64,000 bases of DNA from Sphingobium sp. EM0848. Its GTDB lineage: Bacteria > Pseudomonadota > Alphaproteobacteria > Sphingomonadales > Sphingomonadaceae. A program made the position numbers and the translations under genes. Location of the stretch: assembly GCF_013375555.1 (NCBI RefSeq), contig NZ_JABXWB010000001.1, forward strand, positions 3,156,178 to 3,220,177. The letters are read 5' to 3'. Position 1 is the first letter of the stretch. The number at the start of each line of letters is the position of its first letter. Shown piece by piece: positions 9,007-17,921 of the stretch. Under the pieces are notes generated by a model, which was given only the letters and a program-made list of their open reading frames with translations, did not search any database and was not told the DNA's origin.

Positions 9007-10722
9007 TCAGGCCTTTTGCGCGGCCGCCGGAAGAAGGTGCGGCACCAGCCGTTCCTTGGGACCAAAAGCTTGCGCCCGCCCGTTCCGCATCAGCAGGACG
9101 ATGTCCACCGCTTGCAGGATCGATGGCCGGTGCGCCACGACGATGACAACCGCGCCGCGTGTTTTTGCCATGGCGACGGCGTCGCACAGGGCTTCCTCGC
9201 CGGGTGCGTCCAGGTTGGAATTGGGTTCGTCCAGCACCAGCAGGAATGGATCGCGGTATAGCGCCCGTGCGAGCGCGATCCGCTGCCGCTGCCCGGCGGA
9301 CAGGCGAGCGCCGTCAGTGCCGACCTGGGTATCATAGCCTTCGGGCAGATGCAGGATCAGGTCGTGCACTCCTGCCTGGCGGGCGGCCTCTATCACCAGA
9401 TCGGCGGGCGCGTCGGGCTCGAACCGGGCGATGTTTTCGGCCACCGTGCCGGTCAATAGTTCCACATTCTGCGGCACATAACCGATATGGCGGCCCAGAT
9501 TGTCGATGTCCCACTGATCGAAAGTGGCGCCGTCCAGCCGGACGCTGCCGGTGACGGCGGGCAATATGCCGACCAGTCCCCGCACCAGCGTCGACTTGCC
9601 GCATCCGCTCGGCCCCAGAACGGCTATGGCTTCGCCCGCCTGTGCCAGGAACGATATGTTGAACACGGTCCTCTCTTCCGATCCGGCGGGGCTGAGCGTC
9701 AGATCTTCGACCGACAGCGCGCGACGGGGGGCGCGCAACGGCATCAGGGCGCGATCCTCGACAAGCTGGGGTAGGCTTTCTTCCAGCCGTTGCCAGCTGT
9801 CCCGCGCGGCGACCAGCGTCCGCCAGTTGCCGATCACCAACTCGACGGGGCCGAAGGCGCGCGCCGACAGGATCGAACTGGCGAAGATCACGCCGCCGCT
9901 TGCATAGCCGTTCATGACCAGCAGGGCGCCGACGGTCAGTACCAGCGACTGGAGCAGCAGGCGCACCATCTTGCTGATCGTGCTCATGGTTGACACCACA
10001 TTGCTGACCCGCTCATGCGCGCCGAGATATTGGGTGCTGATCGTCGACCAGGCCATGCGGATGCGCGATTCCATGCCCATGACGTAAAGCGCTTCGGCAT
10101 GGCGCCGGGAGGTGTCGGCCAAGCGGGTGCGGATATTGCCGATCCTGGTCATGCGAACCGTCTGCGCGGCTGTCAGCTTGTTGGTGATGGCCGTTAGCGC
10201 GACCAGCACCACAGCGCCCAGCAGCACCGTGATGCCAAGATAGGGATGCAGCAGGAAAAGGACGATGATGAAGAAGACCATCCAGGGAAGGTCCATCAGC
10301 GCCATGGGACCGGCGCTGGCCAGGAAGGAGCGGATCTGGTCAAGATCGCGCACCGGTTGCAGCGGGTCGCGTCCCGGCGATCGCCGGGCAATGAGGCCGA
10401 CCAGCCGGTGGATGCGATCGCTGAGGTCGACCTCCATGGAGGCGGCCAGATGCATGAAGATGCGTGCGCGCAATGCCTCGAAAAAGCCCTGGAAGCTGTA
10501 GGCGATGATGACCATCAGCAGCAGCCCCAGCAAAGTGGGAATGCTTCGGCCCGGCAGGACCATGTCATAGACCATCATCATGTAGATGGAGCCGCTGAGC
10601 AGCAGCATGTTCAGCACGGCGCTGAGCACGCCCACCCAGATCATGCCGTGCCGCAGCCGTGCCTTGATGCCGGCAAGCGGTGACGGTCCACCATCCTGCA
10701 TGGCCACAAGGTCAGTCGTCAT
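9007..10722 (-). CDS. Type I secretion ABC transporter (PrtD family), canonical ATPase
   Basis: A 571-residue half-transporter: a six-helix membrane domain (residues about 25-310) fused to an ABC ATPase. All motifs are intact: Walker A GPSGCGKST (about 365-373), signature LSAGQRQR (about 473), Walker B LLVLDEPNSNLD (about 492) and H-loop VVAHRPS (about 528). The family exports RTX-type proteins through a HlyD-like adaptor and TolC. No adaptor gene adjoins it; the only one in the window is at 31,036-32,379, next to a second, degenerate ABC protein. It is transcribed opposite to its neighbours. A secreted substrate with glycine-rich repeats was not seen in the window. Confidence 0.85.
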   Translation of the reverse strand: MTTDLVAMQDGGPSPLAGIKARLRHGMIWVGVLSAVLNMLLLSGSIYMMMVYDMVLPGRSIPTLLGLLLMVIIAYSFQGFFEALRARIFMHLAASMEVDLSDRIHRLVGLIARRSPGRDPLQPVRDLDQIRSFLASAGPMALMDLPWMVFFIIVLFLLHPYLGITVLLGAVVLVALTAITNKLTAAQTVRMTRIGNIRTRLADTSRRHAEALYVMGMESRIRMAWSTISTQYLGAHERVSNVVSTMSTISKMVRLLLQSLVLTVGALLVMNGYASGGVIFASSILSARAFGPVELVIGNWRTLVAARDSWQRLEESLPQLVEDRALMPLRAPRRALSVEDLTLSPAGSEERTVFNISFLAQAGEAIAVLGPSGCGKSTLVRGLVGILPAVTGSVRLDGATFDQWDIDNLGRHIGYVPQNVELLTGTVAENIARFEPDAPADLVIEAARQAGVHDLILHLPEGYDTQVGTDGARLSAGQRQRIALARALYRDPFLLVLDEPNSNLDAPGEEALCDAVAMAKTRGAVVIVVAHRPSILQAVDIVLLMRNGRAQAFGPKERLVPHLLPAAAQKA

Positions 10723-11130
10723 TCTGTGCAGTATCCATCACCCGCCGATCTTTCGAAAAATGGCGATGCCACGATCATGGTTAATATTTGCCTCACTGCC
10801 GCATTTGCCGTGCAGGCCGGCAGGGAAAAACGTCTGCTGGATCAATACGCATCGCTTTTACATGCGCAAGTCATAGATCAGGAATAATGATCGCCATATC
10901 ACAGAGTCTTCGAGATCGGGCGAGCATCCGTATCGCCATAATTCTCCGATAGCTGCTTTGGCAGAGGTTGAAAGGGCGAGGAAAGCCAATTACAGGTCGC
11001 GCATGACGCTGCCGTCCGCTCGCTTTAATCTATGTCGGAAGGGACGGATTCATGACATCCTGGGTAGAAATAGTTGGAGCATGGACTGCGCTTCGAACAT
11101 GAATGCCCGTGAAGAGGGCGATCTTTTCCG
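10723..11130. other. Gene-free divergent region before the polymerase gene
   Basis: About 400 bases between the divergently transcribed ABC and polymerase genes. Composition is less GC-rich than the flanks, as expected for promoters. I find no convincing small gene, tRNA or strong hairpin, and no clear -35/-10 pair. Confidence 0.5.
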
Positions 11131-12717
11131 ATGAGCTTGTCGAAAGCGCCTGAAGGCTTGTCGGCGGCGGGCGGTTTCGCGCTGAGCGGATATACGCCGC
11201 CGCCGAAACACAGATGGCACCGGGAAATCCATCTGGCCCTCGTCGTCTGTCTGGCTGCGGTTTATGGCGGGTTGCTTGCCTTGTTCGCGGGCAGTCTGCT
11301 GGTTGAACTGCTGGCACCATTGGCGCTTTTCGCGCTGATACTGGTGTGGATGTTGCCGGACACGGAAAATCCGCCTGCTAAACTGATGTTCGGCTGCTTC
11401 TGGGGCTTCATCGGCGCGCAATTGCTGTGGCCGGATTATCTGGCGCTCGATTTGCCGGGATTGCCTTGGATCACGGCGTTGCGGCTGTTCAGCTTGCCCC
11501 TGTTGCTCCTCTTCATGATCTGTCTGTCCGTATCGCCTTCGATGCGGGGCGAAATGGCCCGGATCCTGAAGAGCGCGCCATGGACGTGGAAACTGCTCGT
11601 TGGCTTCATGGTCATGGCGGTGCTTTCCATCGGCTATTCCGACAATCCCGGAAGTTCGGCGGACAAGGTCGTGGTCGCCGGCCTGTATTGGACGCTGATC
11701 TTCTTCGCGGGCGCCTATATCTTCGCCCAGCCGGGACGAATGACCGCCTTTGCCTGGCTGCTCTGGGCCGCCGTGCTGTTCCTTTGCGTCATGGGGCTAT
11801 GGGAACAAAGGCTGGGGCGGGTGCCATGGGCCGGGCATATCCCGTCTTTCCTGGCCGTGGGCGACGAAAGCGTTCAGCGTATTCTGGGCGGGTCCGCCCG
11901 TGCCGCCACCGGCATCTATCGGGTGCAGAGCAAGTTCAGCACCAGCCTGAATCTTGCAGAGTTTCTGGGGCTTGTGACGCCTTTCATCCTGCATTTCACG
12001 GTGGTGTCGCGCAATTGGATCATCCGGGTCGCGGCGGCGATGACCTTGCCGCTGATGTTCGTGGTCATCATCGCGACCGATTCGCGCCTGGGCATTGTTG
12101 GCTTTGCCCTGTCCTTCCTTTTCTACCTGTTCTTCTGGGGCTATCGGCGGCGCGCCACGCACGGCGACAGCCTGATCGGGACTGCGGTCCTCTTCGCCTA
12201 TCCGGCCCTGCTGGTCGCCTTCATGGCGTCGACCATGTTCGTCCCCCGTGTCAGCGCCATGGTCTGGGGCAACGGCGCGCAGCAGGCCAGCAACGAAGCC
12301 CGGCAAGAGCAATATCGCGCCGGTATTCCCATGGTCGTCAAACAGCCCTGGGGCTATGGCATGGGGCGGGGGTCGGTGCGGCTGGGTTTCTTCAGTCCGG
12401 CAGGCATCAACACGATCGATACCTATGTACTGGCCGTTGCGCTGGAAGTCGGCATTCCCGGCCTGATCTGCTATTTCGGTATGGTGGGCGGGGCGATCTA
12501 TGCGGGGGCCAGGGCGGTCCAGAATGCGCGTGACCGAGAGACGCAATTGTTGATCCCGCTCATTATTGCGCTGGCCAATTTTATGGTCATCAAGACCATT
12601 CTCAGCCAGCTCGACAACCATCCGCTTGTCTTTGCCATGCTGGGCGCGACAGTCGCGCTTGTCTATCGCGTGAAGAACCAAGAGCCAGATGTGGATACGC
12701 CGCAAACAAATTCGTAA
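11131..12717 (+). CDS. O-antigen ligase/polymerase family protein (Wzy-like)
   Basis: A 528-residue integral membrane protein with about eleven to twelve hydrophobic helices and a long loop near residues 250-390. The segment FVVIIATDSRLGIVGFALSF, followed by a periplasmic loop with NEARQEQYRAGIPMVVKQPW and GYGMGRG, is typical of Wzy/WaaL-type proteins (PF04932). In an EPS locus it would polymerise lipid-linked repeat units on the outer face of the inner membrane, working with the GumC-like protein; ligase activity is less likely because no LPS core genes are nearby. The ATG at 11131 has GAAGAGGG upstream at somewhat long spacing. Confidence 0.85.
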   Translation: MSLSKAPEGLSAAGGFALSGYTPPPKHRWHREIHLALVVCLAAVYGGLLALFAGSLLVELLAPLALFALILVWMLPDTENPPAKLMFGCFWGFIGAQLLWPDYLALDLPGLPWITALRLFSLPLLLLFMICLSVSPSMRGEMARILKSAPWTWKLLVGFMVMAVLSIGYSDNPGSSADKVVVAGLYWTLIFFAGAYIFAQPGRMTAFAWLLWAAVLFLCVMGLWEQRLGRVPWAGHIPSFLAVGDESVQRILGGSARAATGIYRVQSKFSTSLNLAEFLGLVTPFILHFTVVSRNWIIRVAAAMTLPLMFVVIIATDSRLGIVGFALSFLFYLFFWGYRRRATHGDSLIGTAVLFAYPALLVAFMASTMFVPRVSAMVWGNGAQQASNEARQEQYRAGIPMVVKQPWGYGMGRGSVRLGFFSPAGINTIDTYVLAVALEVGIPGLICYFGMVGGAIYAGARAVQNARDRETQLLIPLIIALANFMVIKTILSQLDNHPLVFAMLGATVALVYRVKNQEPDVDTPQTNS

Positions 12718-12833
12718 AAGAATCGGCGACGGGTCTGTCGATTGTTTCTGTTTTCCGTGGGAAGGCCGGTAAAGTTACGTATCGATTCTTTAAGATTCAG
12801 ACGTCACAACATGGCATGATGGCATGGCCATGC
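12717..12833 (+). promoter_or_regulatory. Repeat-rich leader of the UDP-xylose synthase gene
   Basis: Between the polymerase stop and the next gene lie a 9-bp inverted repeat (AAAGAATCG at 12717-12725, CGATTCTTT at 12783-12791), an 8-bp tandem repeat (ATGGCATG at 12811-12818 and 12819-12826) and a perfect 12-bp palindrome, GCATGGCCATGC (12822-12833), about 30 bases before the start codon. The cluster looks like an operator or processed leader; no factor can be named. Confidence 0.35.
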
Positions 12834-12864
12834 GATGGGACGTTGAAGGGGGCGAATAAAGGAC

Positions 12865-13842
12865 ATGGGGCAAAAGGATTATCGGCGTAAGCGGGTTCTG
12901 GTTACTGGAGGTGCCGGTTTTCTCGGTTCCCACCTGATCGACCGCCTTCTTGCGCGGGGCGATGAGGTCTTGTGCGTCGATAATCTGTTCACGGGGGACA
13001 AGAGCAACCTCGACCATCTGTTCAACCACCCCCGCTTCGAGTTCATGCGGCACGACATCTGCTTCCCGCTCTATGTGGAAGTCGACCATATCTACAACCT
13101 CGCCTGTCCGGCTTCGCCGATCCATTATCAGCATGATCCGGTGCAGACGACGAAGACGTCGGTGATCGGCGCCATCAATGTGCTGGGCCTGGCGAAGCGG
13201 TTGAAGGCGCGCGTGTTTCAGGCGTCGACCAGCGAGGTTTATGGCGATCCGGCCATCCACCCGCAGGTTGAAAGCTATTGGGGCAATGTGAACCCGATCG
13301 GGCTGCGGTCCTGTTATGACGAGGGCAAGCGGTGCGCCGAGACACTGTTCATGGACTATCGGCGGCAGCATGGGCTCGACATCAAGATCGCGCGCATCTT
13401 CAACACCTATGGTCCGCGCATGCATCCGGGCGATGGTCGGGTGGTGTCGAACTTCATCATCCAGGCGCTGGAGGGCAGGCCGATCACCATTTATGGCGAC
13501 GGGTCGCAGACGCGATCCTTCTGCTATTATGCCGATCTGGTCGAAGCGTTCATCAGGCTGATGGACACCGACAATGACTTTACCGGCCCAATCAACATCG
13601 GCAATCCGGTCGAATTCACGATCAGGGAACTGGCCGAAACGGTTCTGGAACTGACCGGATCGCAATCCGAACTGATTTTCCTGCCCTTGCCCAGCGACGA
13701 TCCGACGCAGCGCCGGCCCGACATCAGCGTGGCCCGCGACAAGCTGGACTGGGAACCTCGCACGCAATTACGCGAGGGTCTCGCTGCCACGATCGACTAT
13801 TTCAGCAGCCTGCGGGACAAGGCGTTGCACAACGCGCTGTGA
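12865..13842 (+). CDS. uxs: UDP-glucuronate decarboxylase (UDP-xylose synthase)
   Basis: A 325-residue short-chain dehydrogenase/reductase of the UXS type, converting UDP-glucuronate to UDP-xylose with bound NAD+. The Rossmann motif GGAGFLG is at 15-21, the catalytic Tyr151/Lys155 pair lies in CYDEGK, and the Ser/Thr residue is in STSEVYGDP. Family-specific blocks are [12 protein letters not shown] and [15 protein letters not shown]. Length fits the soluble bacterial enzyme. It suggests that the polymer contains xylose, or that UDP-xylose feeds one of the GT2 enzymes downstream. No UDP-glucose dehydrogenase (supplier of UDP-glucuronate) is in the window. A weak 8-bp hairpin follows the stop. 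Confidence 0.9.
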   Translation: MGQKDYRRKRVLVTGGAGFLGSHLIDRLLARGDEVLCVDNLFTGDKSNLDHLFNHPRFEFMRHDICFPLYVEVDHIYNLACPASPIHYQHDPVQTTKTSVIGAINVLGLAKRLKARVFQASTSEVYGDPAIHPQVESYWGNVNPIGLRSCYDEGKRCAETLFMDYRRQHGLDIKIARIFNTYGPRMHPGDGRVVSNFIIQALEGRPITIYGDGSQTRSFCYYADLVEAFIRLMDTDNDFTGPINIGNPVEFTIRELAETVLELTGSQSELIFLPLPSDDPTQRRPDISVARDKLDWEPRTQLREGLAATIDYFSSLRDKALHNAL

Positions 13843-13870
13843 TACGGCGCGTGCACATATCTGATGAACG

Positions 13871-13902
13871 AGGCAGGCGCGGCCGGATGGGCGTGCTTGC
13901 CT
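13871..13902 (+). terminator. Possible hairpin after uxs
   Basis: AGGCAGGC (13871-13878) can pair with GCTTGCCT (13895-13902) through 8 pairs including one G-T wobble, 29 bases after the uxs stop. The following bases are GAAAATTT rather than a clean T-run, so termination is uncertain. Confidence 0.3.
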
Positions 13903-13989
13903 GAAAATTTCTCGAAAAGATGGAAAAAAGACTGTCCTACAGCATCTCGTCCTGAATAAGAACAAAAAGCGAACAAATGGGAGCGGCAT

Positions 13990-14253
13990 ATGGACAAGTT
14001 CGAAGCCAATAACGATACGGCATCCTCGCCGGCGCGTCACTGTTTCATCATCCAGCCCAATGACAATCAACCCATATCGCCGCTGCCCAAGGCGCTGCGG
14101 GCCGATGGCGACGGCGTTATCATGTTGCGCGCCGTGGATAGCGTTGCGGACGTGGCCCATCCGGTCAAGGCGGGTGAGATCATCCCGGTGCGGGCGGCTT
14201 ATGTCCGCGCCACGGGGACTACGGGCCAAATCAGCATCATGGGCTATGCCTGA
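13990..14253 (+). CDS. Small spike-base-like protein (resembles GTA/phage head-spike base, Rcc01079 family)
   Basis: An 87-residue protein with a disordered N-terminus. Its compact domain reads SPLPKALRADGDGVIMLRAV, then HPVKAGEIIPVRAAYVRATG and ISIMGYA. The pattern of a displayed parameter value followed by G-x-I-x-P-V-R-x-x-x-V-x-A-T-G is that of the small head-spike base protein of Rhodobacter-type gene transfer agents and related phages. It overlaps the next gene (TGATG), which resembles the matching spike-fibre partner, so the two are translationally coupled. No capsid, portal, terminase or tail gene is nearby, so this is not an obvious prophage. Function here is unknown; it may bind or assemble the beta-helix protein. 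Similarity is from memory of the family, not a search. Confidence 0.65.
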   Translation: MDKFEANNDTASSPARHCFIIQPNDNQPISPLPKALRADGDGVIMLRAVDSVADVAHPVKAGEIIPVRAAYVRATGTTGQISIMGYA

Positions 14254-16349
14254 TGCGGATGGGTTTCGGATATGGGCCGGCCTTGAGGCGGCCAGGCGCG
14301 GCAAGCGGCGGCGTGCCCGCGCCGATCGGCAATGTGATGGCGAACGGGTGGCAGGCGGCCATGCCGGCTCCTGCCGATCTGGCGCTGTCGCCCGTCACGG
14401 TCCTGCGGCAGGGATTTGACGCCAATGCACAGGCCAGGATTGCATCGGAGACGATGTTCACGACCAAGCGTGTGCGAAATGCCTATCCCGATCAGGCCAG
14501 CCTGACTGCCAATATAGTCGCGATGAACGATTATATATTGGCCACCGACATGATAGCAGGAGTGGCCAACAACAGCGCGGAAACCAGTCCCAGGCCGATT
14601 GCCAATTGGGTGACGCCTGATCGACTGCTGGTGGGCAACAGCATCGGCGGCGCAGACGCGCCGGTCGAACTGGTGGCTTTCCATTATCATATGCGCGGCG
14701 GGCGGCAGGTGGCGGCGGTCAGATTCCTGATCTCCGACGGCGTGACGACCATTTCGGTTCCGGTTTCCACGCCGACCGTTTCCGGCCGGGCCGGTGATCA
14801 GAATGCGGTCATTGTTTACGCCTTGCCCGCGACCGACATCTCCTCGCTGGCGGAGGGGGCGATCTCCGTCAATGCCGAGATTTATCCCCATGTCGGAGGC
14901 GCGGCATCGGTGCTGAGGAGCGCGGACACAGCGCGTGGCAGGGATTTCTCGCCCCGCTATTTCCGCAAGGATGCAGGCCGTTGCGCGGCGCCGCCGCTCG
15001 CCTATGTTTCTGCGAGCGGGAATGATGGGACCGGCGTCGTATCCACCGTCGCTTCGGTTGCGAAGGCATCGCCTTTCCTGACGATGAGTGGTGCGCTGGA
15101 CGCGATACAGGCAGCCCATGGGGCGAGCGGCAGCGGTATCGACGGATGCCGCATCCGCATCATGGCGGGCGGCGACGTCGCGCTGGGCAGCGGCACCGCT
15201 GTCGCCAAGACGCAGAAGCTGGCGGCGCTCGTCGTGGAGCGCGATCCCGAAGCCGCATATGGGGACGTTCGCCTGACCATTGGGGGGCCGCGCCCACGTC
15301 TGGGTTCGGGCGGGTCGCTCGTGGCGCCGCTTGCGACCGGGTGCATCCACATCCGCAACCTGCGCATTCAACGCACCGCCACATCCTCTTTTGCAGGCGA
15401 GGCGGCCGCGCGTCTGGAGATCGTCTTCGACAATGTCGACTATGATAATAATGGGCAGGCGGCGAGCATGTTCTCGAACAGCGACGCCTATGTCTACGGC
15501 ATGACGTTGACCGGTGCGGCCAGCCAGTTCCTGGGTGCGAGTGCCAATGGTCAATGGCGGATCTGGCGGGGACTGAAGCTCGACAATAGCGGAGCCGTAT
15601 TCACGATCGAAGGCTATCTGGTCGTTGGTTCGATGATCCGCAGAACCGGATCGCTGGGGTCGGTGACGGGACAGATCAATGCGTTCAACCGCTTTTACGG
15701 GGTGGAAAATCTCAACGCGCCCTTTGGCGTCACGGGCACGGACAAGGTGGCGATCCAGAATATCTATGAGTTTGTGAGTTTCACCAGCGCATCGATGACG
15801 GGGATCACGCCCGACAATGCGTCGATCGGTGCGTCGAACATTCTTTTCTGCAACAACAGTCTTGCCGGCTTCAACGATCATGGCCGATCCAATCATGTCT
15901 ATGATGAGGGATCGACTCAGCGGAACAGCAAGTTCATCCGCCAGCACGGCAACATCTTCGTCCAGTTGAACTGCAAGGGCGATGTGTTTCAGGTTCAGGG
16001 CGCGCGGACCGGCAATTTCGCGTTCAAACATGGCGTCGGCTGCACCGATAATTTCACCCAGTTCCGATCCGCCAATGGAGATCTGGTGGGGCAGGGAGCG
16101 AGCTTCGCGCAGGATTTCGCAGGGTTGGGCGCGAATTTCGGGACGTCGAACAGCGTGCGCAACGATCCCCTCTATGCCGCATCTGCAGCAACGACAGCCG
16201 GGCCGACAGCCGGGGCAGGGGCGGGCGATTACCGGCTCCAGGCGGGCAGTCCGTGCAGACAATCGGCGAGCGCCGTTCTCAGCCACGATCTGGCCGGAAA
16301 TATACGTCCGACCGGAATTGGCGCAGATAGCCGGGGCGCCTATCTCTAA
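14253..16349 (+). CDS. Head-spike-like protein with C-terminal right-handed beta-helix
   Basis: A 698-residue protein without a signal peptide. The N-terminal third (about 1-200), with LRQGFDANAQARIASE, TKRVRNAYPDQASLTANIVA and NNSAETSPRPIANWVTPDR, resembles the fibre partner of GTA head spikes. After about residue 250 it becomes a repetitive, glycine/asparagine-rich region (AYVSASGNDGTG, LRIQRTATSSF, FDNVDYDNNGQ). It ends in YRLQAGSPCRQS and DLAGNIRPTGIGADSRGAYL, the typical tail of parallel beta-helix (pectate-lyase-like) proteins. Such helices often cleave or bind polysaccharide; catalytic residues cannot be assigned. Coupled by TGATG to the spike-base-like gene. It may be a depolymerase or carbohydrate-binding surface structure for the EPS made here. 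Confidence 0.65.
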   Translation: MRMGFGYGPALRRPGAASGGVPAPIGNVMANGWQAAMPAPADLALSPVTVLRQGFDANAQARIASETMFTTKRVRNAYPDQASLTANIVAMNDYILATDMIAGVANNSAETSPRPIANWVTPDRLLVGNSIGGADAPVELVAFHYHMRGGRQVAAVRFLISDGVTTISVPVSTPTVSGRAGDQNAVIVYALPATDISSLAEGAISVNAEIYPHVGGAASVLRSADTARGRDFSPRYFRKDAGRCAAPPLAYVSASGNDGTGVVSTVASVAKASPFLTMSGALDAIQAAHGASGSGIDGCRIRIMAGGDVALGSGTAVAKTQKLAALVVERDPEAAYGDVRLTIGGPRPRLGSGGSLVAPLATGCIHIRNLRIQRTATSSFAGEAAARLEIVFDNVDYDNNGQAASMFSNSDAYVYGMTLTGAASQFLGASANGQWRIWRGLKLDNSGAVFTIEGYLVVGSMIRRTGSLGSVTGQINAFNRFYGVENLNAPFGVTGTDKVAIQNIYEFVSFTSASMTGITPDNASIGASNILFCNNSLAGFNDHGRSNHVYDEGSTQRNSKFIRQHGNIFVQLNCKGDVFQVQGARTGNFAFKHGVGCTDNFTQFRSANGDLVGQGASFAQDFAGLGANFGTSNSVRNDPLYAASAATTAGPTAGAGAGDYRLQAGSPCRQSASAVLSHDLAGNIRPTGIGADSRGAYL

Positions 16350-16528
16350 TATTTGATCGACTATGCTCCCGTCACAATTTTTCTTTAAGTTTTGTCTAGC
16401 AGTTGTGCGTTGCACCCGACATAATGGGGGCAGGTCGAAGATTTGACGGGGGCGAACGGCCTCGTCCGGTGACCAGAGCGATGGTGCCGGACTCTGTCGG
16501 ACGCGCGCCATTTCTTCAGCGCGGGAGC

Positions 16529-17872
16529 ATGAATTTGAATTGGTTCTCCAGATGGACGAAAAGATCGCCGGATGCTTTGGAGGAAGAGGGGCGGTCCCTT
16601 CGCCCGGCGATCCGTGAGGGCCTTGGCAACCGATCCCGTGGCAGGGGCAAGGACCGTCATCCCCATTTCAAGGTTCTGGCGACCGATCAGTTGCATCATG
16701 GCCGGGGCGATGAACTGGAACGGGCGCGGGCGAAGCTGCGCGAAGCCTTCACGCCATCCCAGCCGGTCTCCAACATCTCCATGTTCGCCGGACGGGGTGC
16801 GATCCTGACGCGGTTGATCCGCGCGATCGAGGATCAGCAGCTTCACGTCGTCATCTATGGCGAACGGGGCATCGGCAAGACATCCATGCTCCGCATCCTT
16901 TCAGGGCTCGCGGACGAAGCGAAATATATTGTCTGCTACACTTCCTGTGGGGAAGGCTCCTCCTTCAGCGACATGTTCCGGTCCATTGCCGGGTCGATCC
17001 CGCTGCTGTTCCATTCCGGTTACGATCCGACCCAGTCGGAGATCGAAAATGGCCGGACCATGGCGGATCTGCTGCCGCCCGGCGAGGTCACGCCGCATCA
17101 GATCAGCGCGCTTTTCGCGCACCTCTCCGGCACCCGCGTACTCATCATTCTGGACGAATTCGACCGCAGTCCCAGTGGCGCGTTCCGCCGCATGATGGCT
17201 GAACTGGTCAAGAATCTGTCCGATCGTTCCACGCGCGTGCAGATTGTTGTCGCGGGTGTCGCGGGCAATCTTTCCGAACTGGTCGAGCATATTCCTTCGA
17301 TCCGCCGCAATATATTGGGCCTGCAGGTGCCCAATATGACGGCTGAAGAAGTCGGTGAACTGATCAGGCTGGGCAGTGAGAGCTGTGGGTTGGATTACAG
17401 GGATGATGCTGTCGATCTGGTGTCCCATGTGTCCGGTGGCCTTCCCTATATCGTCAGCCTCTTGAGTCAGCATGCCGGGATCGCGGCGCTGGACCGGCAG
17501 GCCACGGTGGTCGAACGGTCGGATGTCGCCTATGCACTGGACTTGGCGACGGAAGAGACGCGGCAGCGCCTGTCCGAACGCAGCCTCCGCCTGATCCAGC
17601 GGATTCACGATCAGGGTCGCCGCGCCGCGCTGATTACGCTGGCCGACCATGCCTTGCACCATGCTGGAGGCATCGATCTGGATGCCAGCCAGATCGAACT
17701 GGCCGCCGCGATCGAGATTGGCCTGAAGGGACAATTGCTGGAGCCGGTGGGCGATGAGATCGGTGAACGCTTCCGCTTTGTCGAAGAAGGCGTGCCGGTC
17801 TATCTGTGGATGCAGTTCGTGGATGAATCGCTGAAGGGCGGTCAACCGGCGCCCCTCGCCAAGGCGCGATGA
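16529..17872 (+). CDS. STAND/AAA-type ATPase of unknown role in the EPS locus
   Basis: A protein of about 447 residues with a P-loop NTPase domain of the AAA_16/ORC-like class. Walker A is GERGIGKTS with Lys117, Walker B is LIILDEFDR with Asp209-Glu210, and a sensor-1-like region reads IVVAGVAGN. The C-terminal part (about 300-440) looks like winged-helix or helical repeats. There is no membrane segment. It precedes an acetyltransferase and two GT2 genes in the same orientation and is probably co-transcribed. Similar ATPases occur in polysaccharide loci, but no function is established. The start is uncertain: in-frame ATGs at 16424 and 16481 are also possible; MNLNWFSRW at 16529 looks the most natural. 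Confidence 0.7.
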   Translation: MNLNWFSRWTKRSPDALEEEGRSLRPAIREGLGNRSRGRGKDRHPHFKVLATDQLHHGRGDELERARAKLREAFTPSQPVSNISMFAGRGAILTRLIRAIEDQQLHVVIYGERGIGKTSMLRILSGLADEAKYIVCYTSCGEGSSFSDMFRSIAGSIPLLFHSGYDPTQSEIENGRTMADLLPPGEVTPHQISALFAHLSGTRVLIILDEFDRSPSGAFRRMMAELVKNLSDRSTRVQIVVAGVAGNLSELVEHIPSIRRNILGLQVPNMTAEEVGELIRLGSESCGLDYRDDAVDLVSHVSGGLPYIVSLLSQHAGIAALDRQATVVERSDVAYALDLATEETRQRLSERSLRLIQRIHDQGRRAALITLADHALHHAGGIDLDASQIELAAAIEIGLKGQLLEPVGDEIGERFRFVEEGVPVYLWMQFVDESLKGGQPAPLAKAR

Positions 17873-17921
17873 TGGCCTGTATCCGCGCGCGTCGCGCCGG
17901 TTTGGGGGGAGCGTTGCGTTC

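Noticed and set aside
13990..16349. A prophage
   Set aside because: No integrase, terminase, portal, capsid, tail, lysis gene or attachment repeats; only the spike-like pair is phage-related.
14244..16511. A 755-codon open frame on the minus strand
   Set aside because: Antisense to the beta-helix gene. The plus-strand product has coherent domain features and a coupled partner; the antisense product has none.
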